From positions 2,851,001 to 2,915,000 of the forward strand of contig NZ_CP029189.1 of the NCBI RefSeq assembly GCF_008642275.1: DNA of 64,000 bases, written 5' to 3'. The DNA is from Streptomyces venezuelae (GTDB taxonomy: Bacteria; Actinomycetota; Actinomycetes; Streptomycetales; Streptomycetaceae). Both the position numbers and the translations under genes were made by a program. Each line of letters begins with the position of its first letter. The first letter of the stretch is position 1. The notes under the pieces were generated by a model that saw only the letters and a program-made list of their open reading frames with translations, was not told the DNA's origin and made no database searches. Positions 17,406 through 23,929 of this stretch are shown piece by piece.

Positions 17406-17597
17406 ATGACATATGACCGGCTCGTGTGCGCGAACTGCGCCGCACCCGTCAGCCAGGGCCGCTGCCCGGTGTGCCGGGCGAACCGGGAGCGCCTCCAGCA
17501 GGAGGGCCCCTTCTCCGGACTGAACCCCGTGACGCTCATCGTGCTCATGGTGGTCCTCGTGACAGCTCTGGTCCTGGTGGCCCAGCACACCACCTAG
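17406..17597 (+). CDS. Small zinc-ribbon membrane protein
   Basis: A 63-residue protein with two Cys pairs (CANC and CPVC, residues 8-11 and 21-24) that form a likely zinc ribbon, then a single C-terminal transmembrane helix (about 43-60, [17 protein letters not shown]). A strong ribosome-binding site (GAGAGGAG) precedes the ATG. The topology suggests a membrane-anchored cytoplasmic zinc module. No function is known to me. It is transcribed divergently from ftsE and converges on prfB. Confidence 0.8.
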   Translation: MTYDRLVCANCAAPVSQGRCPVCRANRERLQQEGPFSGLNPVTLIVLMVVLVTALVLVAQHTT

Positions 17598-17709
17598 GGC
17601 CCGGCACACCACCCGGGGCAACCGGCCCGGGCCCGGCACACCGGCCGGGCCGCGCGGTAGAGGTGCCCCGCGGGGCAGGCCTCGTGCCACGTACCGATCA
17701 CCCACACGA

Positions 17710-17744
17710 GAAGGGCCCGGACACCCCTGGTGTCCGGGCCCTTC
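17710..17744 (-). terminator. Terminator hairpin after prfB
   Basis: Perfect 16-bp arms (17710-17725 and 17729-17744) with a 3-nt loop. It begins 26 bases past the prfB stop and could also stop transcription arriving from the small zinc-ribbon gene. Confidence 0.85.
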
Positions 17745-17769
17745 CGCGTCGTCCGCGGGTACGGGGTGG

Positions 17770-18879
17770 TTACGCGGTCTGCTCCTGCTGCTTGCGCCAG
17801 CGGATACCGGCCTCCAGGAAGCCGTCGATCTCGCCGTCGAGCACCGCCTGCGGGTTGCCGACCTCGAACTCCGTCCGCAGGTCCTTGACCATCTGGTACG
17901 GGTGCAGGACGTAGGACCGCATCTGGTTGCCCCAGGAGCTGCCGCCGTCCTTGAGGGCGTCCATCTTGTCCTTCTCCTCCTGGCGGCGCCGCTCCAGCAG
18001 CTTGGCCTGGAGGACGTTCATGGCGCTCGCCTTGTTCTGGATCTGCGAGCGCTCGTTCTGGCAGGAGACCACGATGCCGGTCGGGATGTGCGTGATGCGG
18101 ACGGCCGAGTCCGTGGTGTTGACGCCCTGGCCGCCGGGGCCCGAGGCGCGGTACACGTCCACGCGCAGCTCGGCCTCGTCGATCTCGACGTGGTCGCTGG
18201 TCTCCACGACCGGGAGCACCTCGACGCCCGCGAAGGACGTCTGGCGGCGGCCCTGGTTGTCGAAGGGCGAGATGCGCACGAGGCGGTGGGTGCCCTGCTC
18301 GACGGAGAGCGTTCCGTAGGCGTACGGGGCCTTGACGACGAAGGTGGTCGACTTGATGCCGGCCTCTTCCGCGTACGAGGTCTCGTAGATCTCGGTCGAG
18401 TAGCCGTGACGCTCCGCCCAGCGCAGGTACATGCGCTGGAGGCGCTCGGCGAAGTCGGAGGCGTCCACGCCGCCGGCCTCGGCACGGATGTTGACCAGGG
18501 CCTCGCGCTCGGCGTACTCGCCGGAGAGCAGGGTCCGGACCTCCATCTCGTCCAGCGCCTTGCGGACGGAGACCAGCTCGGCCTCGGCCTCGGCCAGGGT
18601 GTCCGCGTCGTCCATCTCCTGGGCGAGGTCGAAGAGCACCCCGAGGTCGTCGATGCGCCCCCGCAGCGTTTCGGTCTTCCGGACCTCGGCCTGGAGGTGC
18701 GAAAGCTTGCTCGTGATCTTCTGGGCGGCCTCCGGGTCGTCCCACAGGGACGGCGCGGCGGCCTGCTCCTCAAGCACGGCGATTTCTGCCCTCAGCTTGT
18801 CGAGGTCCAGGACGGCCTCGATCGACCCCATGGTCGAGGAGAGGGACTTCAGCTCTTCGGAAACATCGACGACTGCCAC
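17770..18879 (-). CDS. prfB: Peptide chain release factor 2
   Basis: A 369-residue class I release factor recognising UGA and UAA. The RF2 tripeptide SPF (RISPFDNQ) and the universal GGQ motif ([10 protein letters not shown]) are both present. The frame is continuous through the LDLDKLRAE region, so the programmed +1 frameshift that autoregulates many bacterial prfB genes is absent. ATG start at 18879. Monocistronic by position: terminator downstream, divergent leader-peptide gene upstream. Confidence 0.97.
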   Translation of the reverse strand: MAVVDVSEELKSLSSTMGSIEAVLDLDKLRAEIAVLEEQAAAPSLWDDPEAAQKITSKLSHLQAEVRKTETLRGRIDDLGVLFDLAQEMDDADTLAEAEAELVSVRKALDEMEVRTLLSGEYAEREALVNIRAEAGGVDASDFAERLQRMYLRWAERHGYSTEIYETSYAEEAGIKSTTFVVKAPYAYGTLSVEQGTHRLVRISPFDNQGRRQTSFAGVEVLPVVETSDHVEIDEAELRVDVYRASGPGGQGVNTTDSAVRITHIPTGIVVSCQNERSQIQNKASAMNVLQAKLLERRRQEEKDKMDALKDGGSSWGNQMRSYVLHPYQMVKDLRTEFEVGNPQAVLDGEIDGFLEAGIRWRKQQEQTA

Positions 18880-18970
18880 GGGTCCAGCGTAGCCGGTCCC
18901 CGGACAACGCCGTCCGGGCAGGCCGAATCACCCGTACTGATGAGGGATCGTACGGGCGTACTCTCTCCGT

Positions 18971-19060
18971 ATGACCGTTCTCCTCGTCAAGCGCCGCCAT
19001 GTCGACCACATGCGTGTCACGACGACGAGCTGTCCGCCGCCGGACCGAACCCAAGCCTGA
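18971..19060 (+). CDS. Short leader peptide of the cysteine-attenuator type
   Basis: A 29-residue open frame starting MTVLLVKRRHVDHMRV and containing one Cys codon at position 21. It carries the RRHVD...R...C pattern of actinobacterial leader peptides proposed to sense cysteine by ribosome stalling upstream of sulfur-related genes. There is no ribosome-binding site; TACTCT lies just upstream of the ATG, suggesting a leaderless start. It is followed 133 bp later by the oxygenase gene, with complementary segments in between. That it is translated and regulatory is inference from pattern and position. Confidence 0.6.
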   Translation: MTVLLVKRRHVDHMRVTTTSCPPPDRTQA

Positions 19061-19078
19061 TCCACCACGATCCGACTT

Positions 19079-19168
19079 GGTCCTGTACGCGGCACCCGCG
19101 GTCCCGGCACCATCCCCGTCGGAGACCCTCCCCGCCCGCGGCCCCCGCCATCACCGGGGAACAGGACC
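19079..19168 (+). promoter_or_regulatory. Possible attenuator fold between leader peptide and oxygenase
   Basis: GGTCCTGT (19079-19086) is complementary to ACAGGACC (19161-19168). The second element also sits in a small CGGGG...CCCCG hairpin just upstream of the oxygenase ribosome-binding site. Mutually exclusive pairing of this type is expected for translational or transcriptional attenuation. No folding calculation was done. Confidence 0.4.
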
Positions 19169-19193
19169 CCGTGACATCCGAAACGGAGCCGTC

Positions 19194-20195
19194 ATGCCGT
19201 CCGCGCACACTCTCCCGGTCCTGGACCTCTCCCAGGCCGACGACCCGGCCCAGCGGGCCGATTTCCTCAAGCAGCTGCACGCAGCCGCCAGGGACACCGG
19301 TTTCCTCCACCTGACCGGGCACGGCGTCACCGCCGCCGAGAGCGCCCGCATCCTCGAAGTGACCAAGGCCTTCTTCGCCCTGCCGGAAGCCGACCGGCTC
19401 GCCGTCAGCAACCTGAACTCCCCGCACTTCCGCGGCTACACCCGGATAGGCCACGAACTGACGGGCGGTGCCTCCGACTGGCGGGACCAGCTGGACGTCG
19501 GCGCGGAGCGTCCGGCGCCGGTCGTGGGACCGGACGACCCGGCGTTCCTGTGGCTGGAGGGCCCGAACCAGTGGCCCGACGCCCTCCCCGAGCTCCGCAC
19601 GGTGGTCCTCGACTGGCAGGCCCGGCTCGCGGCCGTCGCCCACCGCCTGCTGCAGGAGCTGCTGGTGTCGATCGGCGCCCCGGCGGACTTCTTCGACGAG
19701 GCCTTCGCGGACCGCCCGCACCTGCACACCAAGCTGATCCGCTACCCGGGATCGGCCCCCTCCGGCGCCGACCAGGGGGTCGGCGCGCACAAGGACTACG
19801 GCTTCCTGACGCTCCTGCTGCAGGACTCGGTGGGCGGCCTCCAGGTGGTCCGGGACGGCGGGTACGTGGACGTGCCGCCGATGCCGGGCGCCTTCGTGGT
19901 GAACCTGGGCGAGCTGCTGGAGATCGCCACCGAGGGATACCTGACGGCGACGGACCACCGGGTGGTCAGCCCGCCCGGCGCGGTGGAGCGGTACTCGGTG
20001 CCGTTCTTCTACAACCCGCGGCTGGACGCGGTCATCGAGACCGTCCCGGGCGACTACCTGCGTTCCGCGCCCGGTGTCGCGCACGACGAGTCGAACCCGC
20101 TGCACGCCGAGTACGGCCGCAACGAACTGAAGGGCTGGGTCCGCGCCCACCCCGCCGTGGCGCGGCGCTGGCACCCGGAACTGGCCTCGGTGTAG
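19194..20195 (+). CDS. Isopenicillin N synthase-like 2-oxoglutarate/Fe(II) oxygenase
   Basis: A 333-residue non-haem iron oxygenase. The N-terminal DIOX_N region begins PVLDLSQADD. The C-terminal double-stranded beta-helix keeps the iron triad: His and Asp in GAHKDYGF and the distal His in TDHRVVSP. An Arg-x-Ser pair (RYSVPFF) binds the co-substrate carboxylate. Fusion or clustering with beta-lactam genes is absent, so antibiotic synthesis is not implied; the substrate is unknown. I chose the ATG at 19194 because it has GGAG upstream and the family N-terminus starts there. The leader peptide upstream suggests regulation by cysteine supply. Confidence 0.88.
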   Translation: MPSAHTLPVLDLSQADDPAQRADFLKQLHAAARDTGFLHLTGHGVTAAESARILEVTKAFFALPEADRLAVSNLNSPHFRGYTRIGHELTGGASDWRDQLDVGAERPAPVVGPDDPAFLWLEGPNQWPDALPELRTVVLDWQARLAAVAHRLLQELLVSIGAPADFFDEAFADRPHLHTKLIRYPGSAPSGADQGVGAHKDYGFLTLLLQDSVGGLQVVRDGGYVDVPPMPGAFVVNLGELLEIATEGYLTATDHRVVSPPGAVERYSVPFFYNPRLDAVIETVPGDYLRSAPGVAHDESNPLHAEYGRNELKGWVRAHPAVARRWHPELASV

Positions 20196-20249
20196 CCGTT
20201 CCGGACCGTGTGACGGGGTGGACGTATCCGTCGCGCGGAGCCTTCCGGG

Positions 20250-20278
20250 CTCCCCCCGGACCCGCGGGTCCGGGGGCG
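20250..20278. terminator. Hairpin between oxygenase and pkaB
   Basis: C-rich and G-rich arms (CCCCCGGACCC, then GGGTCCGGGGG after a GC turn) centred near 20264 form a strong stem between two convergent genes. Confidence 0.7.
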
Positions 20279-20309
20279 GGACCCCCGACCGCGGAGGCGC
20301 CGCGCGACG

Positions 20310-21557
20310 CTACGGAACCCGCGGTACCGACTGCTTGCTGTCCTGCGGCGGCGGGGCCTCGTCTCCCGAGACGGCGAGCCAGGTACCCAGCCCGACCGCC
20401 GCCACCAGGGCCACCGCCCCGGCGGACAGGGCCAGCCTCCGCTTGCGCGCGACCTCGGCCCGGTGCCGTGCGGAGCCCGGGCGGTGGCCGCCGGCCGGGC
20501 GCGGCACACGGGCGGTGCCCAGCGCCCCGCCGGCCAGCTCGTCCGGCCCCGGCACGCGCATCGAGGTGTGGGTGTCCCGGTTGGAGTCGGTCGCCGAGCC
20601 CGGCACCAGCGGGACCACGCCCCGCCTGCGGACCGGATCGGCCGCCGGTTCCTCCGAGGGCTCGGGGTCCGGATCCGCGTCGTCCGGCTCGTCCACGTCC
20701 AGCGGCGGCATCCCGGCCAGCATCGGCAGCAGGTCCCGCAGCCGGACCGACAGCTCCGAGGCCCGCAGCCGCGACGCCGGGGCCTTGGCCAGGCACTGCA
20801 CCATCAGCTGCCACAGCTCGTCGGGGATCCCCGGCAGCGGGACGACCGTCTCCGTCACGTGCCGCCGCAGGACCGCGCCGGGGTGGCCCCCGCCGAAGGG
20901 GGTGAATCCGGCCAGCAGCTCGTAGAGGACCGTGGCCAGGGCGTATATGTCCACGGCGGCCCGCGGGGGCAGGCCCTCGACGATCTCCGGCGCCAGGTAG
21001 TCCGGGGTACCGATGATCCGGGTCGTCGGGGCCGAGGCGCGGCCCGTGGAGGCCCGCCTCGGGGAGTCGATCAGCTTGGCCACGCCGAAGTCGGTCAGCA
21101 GCGCCGGGTGCGAGCCGCCGGGGCCGAGCCGGCCCTGCATGTCCAGCAGGACGTTCTCCGGTTTGACGTCCCGGTGGACGACCCCCGCCGCGTGCGCGGC
21201 GGCCAGCGCGTCGGCGACGTCCGCGACGATCGCCACGGCCGCCTCGGGGGCCAGCCTGCGCTCACGGTCGAGGCGCGTGCGCAGGTCCGTACCGCGGACG
21301 AGGTCCATGACGAGGGCGAGGTCGTTGCCGTCCACGACGAGGTCGCGGACGGACACGACGTGCGGATGCTCCAGGCCGAGCAGCGCGCTGCGCTCCTGGA
21401 CGAACCGTCCGACGAGTTCCTGGTCGGACGCGAGGTCCTCACGCAGCAGTTTGACGGCGACGGGCCCCTCAGGCCCCTCGCCCAGCCACACCGTGCCCGC
21501 GCTGCCGCGCCCCAGGATCTGGTGCGCGGTGTACCGGCTGCCGATCTTCCGTGCCAC
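20310..21557 (-). CDS. pkaB: Serine/threonine protein kinase, PkaB-like
   Basis: A 415-residue Hanks-type kinase. Glycine loop GRGSAGTVW near residue 16, invariant Lys in AVKLL, catalytic loop HRDVKPENV, DFG motif, and GTPDYLAPE activation segment. The kinase domain ends near residue 270. An acidic Pro-rich linker and a C-terminal transmembrane helix (about 378-397, LALSAGAVALVAAVGLGTW) follow. The GTG at 21557 has GAGGGAG upstream. Length and pairing with the next gene match the S. coelicolor pkaB/pkaA pair. There are no PASTA repeats, so it is not a PknB-type cell-wall sensor. It starts 160 bp downstream of the pkaA stop. Confidence 0.9.
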   Translation of the reverse strand: MARKIGSRYTAHQILGRGSAGTVWLGEGPEGPVAVKLLREDLASDQELVGRFVQERSALLGLEHPHVVSVRDLVVDGNDLALVMDLVRGTDLRTRLDRERRLAPEAAVAIVADVADALAAAHAAGVVHRDVKPENVLLDMQGRLGPGGSHPALLTDFGVAKLIDSPRRASTGRASAPTTRIIGTPDYLAPEIVEGLPPRAAVDIYALATVLYELLAGFTPFGGGHPGAVLRRHVTETVVPLPGIPDELWQLMVQCLAKAPASRLRASELSVRLRDLLPMLAGMPPLDVDEPDDADPDPEPSEEPAADPVRRRGVVPLVPGSATDSNRDTHTSMRVPGPDELAGGALGTARVPRPAGGHRPGSARHRAEVARKRRLALSAGAVALVAAVGLGTWLAVSGDEAPPPQDSKQSVPRVP

Positions 21558-21717
21558 GACTGCTCCCTCAGCGGCTGGCCTACGCACCAAAGCTACGCGG
21601 CCGGGTGGGCATTGGAGGCCAGCAGGGGTCCGGATTCGCGGCGACCTTCACTTCTGCGAGCGAAATCATGTCCCAGAAGTCGACAAATCCACGAAGTCGG
21701 AGCTACGAGGGCTCTTC

Positions 21718-23493
21718 TCAGGGCTTGGCGGAGCCCGAGGAGCCCGCCGAGTCCCCGATCGTGCCGACCCAGTCGACGATGTTGCCGCCCCAGGTCCAGA
21801 CCTGGTCCCACCAGCCCCGGCCGGTGCCGATCCACTCCTGGAGCGGGGTCAGCTCCCAGACCAGCCAGCCGGCGACGAAGAACACCAGGATCAGCACCAG
21901 GCAGCCCTTGAGGCAGCCGAGGCCGGGGATCCGCACCGGGTTGGCGCTGCGGCGGCGCGGCTCGCGCGGCTCCCGGGGGGCCGGCCGCTGCTGCGGCGGG
22001 GCCTGCGGGGGCTGCTGCTGCTGCGGGGGCTGACGGTACTGGGGCTGCGGCGGCTGGGCCTGCTGCTGGTACGGCTGCGGCTGACGCTGCTGCGGCTGGT
22101 AGTGCTGCGGCGGCGGGGGCGGCGCGTACTGCTGCTGAGGCGGCTGCTGCGGCTGGCGGTACTGGGGCTGCTGCGGCTGCTGGTACTGCTGCTGCGGGGG
22201 CGGCGGACCCTGCCGGTACTGCGGCGGCTGCTGCGGCCGGTGCTGCGGCGGGGGCGGCGCCTGCCGCTGCGGGCGGCGGCGCAGGGGGTCCTCGTTCGGG
22301 TCGAGGTACTGGATCTGCGTCTGCTCGTTGCGGTCGCGGGCGGCCTGCATCTGCGACTGCCACGGGTGGGGCGAGTCGGGCCGCTGCACCGGGGGCATCA
22401 CGGAGGTCGGGTCGGCCCCGGGGCCCCCGGTGCTCGGCAGCACCGAGGTGGCGTCGGCCGCGCCGACCGGCGGCAGGACGCTGGTCATGCCGTTCGGGTC
22501 GTACGCGCCGGCCTGCGCGCCCGTGGAGGGCAGCATCTGCGTCGGGTCGGCGGCGCCGGGGGTCTCGGGGACCGGCGCCGGCGAGGGGTCGGGAGCGAGC
22601 AGCGCGCCCACGCCGAGCGCGGCCTCCACCTCGGCGGCCGAGGAGTGCACGCCGATGCCGGAGGCCACCACGCGCAGGGCGCGGGCCAGGCTCTCGGCGC
22701 TGGGGCGCTCGTTCGGCTCCTTGCGCAGGCAGCGCTCGACGACCGTCCACAGCGGCTCGGGCACGGTCTGGGGCCGCTGCGGGTCCTCGCTGAGGTGGCG
22801 GTGGAGCACTTCGAGCGCGGTGCCGCCGGCGAACGGCGGGCGGCCGGTGAGCAGCTCGTACAGGAGGATGCCGGCGCCGTAGATGTCGACCGCGGAGGTC
22901 TGCGGGCGGCCCTCGGCGGACTCGGGGGCGACATAGGCCGGGGTGCCGACGAACTCGTGGGTGCGGGTCAGGCCCGGGGAGTCGGCGAGGCGGGCGATGC
23001 CGAAGTCGGTGAGCATCGGCTTCATCTGCCCGCCGCGCTCGTCGAGCAGCACGTTGGCCGGCTTCAGGTCGCGGTGGACCACTCCGTCGGAGTGGCTGGC
23101 GGCGAGGGCGTCGGCGATCTGGGCGGTCAGCAGGCTCGCGGCGACGGGCGTGAAGGGGCCGTTCTCGCGGAGGTAGCGGTGCAGGTCCGGGCCGTCGATC
23201 AGGTCCATGACCAGGGCCAGCAGATCGCCCTCGACGACGAGGTCGCGGGTGCGCACGATGTTGGGGTGGGTCAGGCGCAGCAGGACCGAGCGCTCCCGCA
23301 GGAAGCGCATGACGATATCGGGATCCTGGGCCAGCTCCTCCTTGAGGACCTTGATGGCCACGGTCTCGCCGGGCTGTCCCGCGACGGCCGCCTCCGCGCC
23401 GGCGGCCTCCCTCTGGCGTGCACGCCAGACAGTGCCCGTGGCGCCGCGCCCGAGCGGCTCCTCGAGCAGGTACTTGCTGCCGACTGGCCGCAC
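21718..23493 (-). CDS. pkaA: Serine/threonine protein kinase, PkaA-like
   Basis: A 591-residue Hanks-type kinase. Glycine loop GRGATGTVW near residue 15, IKVL lysine near 48, catalytic HRDLKPANV, DFG, and GTPAYVAPE. The kinase domain ends near 285. The linker holds four repeated threonine motifs (DPTQMLP, GMTSVLP, DATSVLP, DPTSVMP) that look like phosphorylation sites. A Gln/Pro-rich stretch of more than 100 residues and a transmembrane helix (about 532-550, CLKGCLVLILVFFVAGWLV) follow, then a Trp-rich outer tail. GTG start with AGGGGAG upstream. It is divergent from an FHA-domain gene across 436 bp, which suggests kinase and phospho-reader in one pathway. Confidence 0.9.
   Translation of the reverse strand: MRPVGSKYLLEEPLGRGATGTVWRARQREAAGAEAAVAGQPGETVAIKVLKEELAQDPDIVMRFLRERSVLLRLTHPNIVRTRDLVVEGDLLALVMDLIDGPDLHRYLRENGPFTPVAASLLTAQIADALAASHSDGVVHRDLKPANVLLDERGGQMKPMLTDFGIARLADSPGLTRTHEFVGTPAYVAPESAEGRPQTSAVDIYGAGILLYELLTGRPPFAGGTALEVLHRHLSEDPQRPQTVPEPLWTVVERCLRKEPNERPSAESLARALRVVASGIGVHSSAAEVEAALGVGALLAPDPSPAPVPETPGAADPTQMLPSTGAQAGAYDPNGMTSVLPPVGAADATSVLPSTGGPGADPTSVMPPVQRPDSPHPWQSQMQAARDRNEQTQIQYLDPNEDPLRRRPQRQAPPPPQHRPQQPPQYRQGPPPPQQQYQQPQQPQYRQPQQPPQQQYAPPPPPQHYQPQQRQPQPYQQQAQPPQPQYRQPPQQQQPPQAPPQQRPAPREPREPRRRSANPVRIPGLGCLKGCLVLILVFFVAGWLVWELTPLQEWIGTGRGWWDQVWTWGGNIVDWVGTIGDSAGSSGSAKP
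21990..22270 (-). repeat. Low-complexity Gln/Pro-rich coding repeat in pkaA
   Basis: Reiterated CAG/CCG-type codons encode long runs of Q and P with interspersed Y. The repeat is degenerate and in frame, so it encodes a flexible linker, not a tandem array with fixed units. Confidence 0.8.
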
Positions 23494-23929
23494 GTCTCGC
23501 GCTCCCCTGCTGTCGTCGGATGTGGTCGATCCGCTGATTGGTTTTCCGGCCCACTCTAGGGGGTGTCCCCCGGGAAGACGCCGGTCCCCGGAGGTTGGTT
23601 GCCGCACATATGTGCGGAGGGTGATGTTTGCGGGGTATGCCGGAGGCGATTTTCCCCGTCTTCCGCCGCCTTGGTGTCCGGATCCGGCCGGGGTCCGGCA
23701 CGGGTCCCGGCACATCAAGATCATTTGTTGCCGGGTGCCGGGCGTGTTGTCCGTGACAGGTGCGAGGATGCACCTGTACGGACGGCACGGGACGGGAGCC
23801 CCGCCTTCCGGGCAGACCTGACCGGACGACGCGTCCGTGCCGGGTGGGGGGCGACCGGACGGTCATGTCACGGGATTCCCCTGCCGGGCGCACACACCGC
23901 GCACCGCGCAGAAGGGACCGCTGACGGCG
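23494..23929. other. Divergent regulatory region between pkaA and the FHA gene
   Basis: This 436-bp gap carries promoters for both directions and the hairpin at 23749-23783. I saw no convincing coding sequence on either strand. Confidence 0.6.
23749..23783 (+). other. Bulged 14-bp hairpin in the leader of the FHA gene
   Basis: GTCCGT-g-ACAGGTGC (23749-23763) pairs with GCACCTGT-ACGGAC (23770-23783) around the loop GAGGAT, with one bulged base. It lies about 150 bp upstream of the start codon. It could be an operator, a transcriptional pause site or an RNA element. Confidence 0.55.

Noticed and set aside
19194..20195. Beta-lactam biosynthesis locus suggested by the isopenicillin N synthase-like protein
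   Set aside because: No ACV synthetase, acyltransferase or cephalosporin genes occur nearby; the family is broad and mostly unrelated to penicillin.
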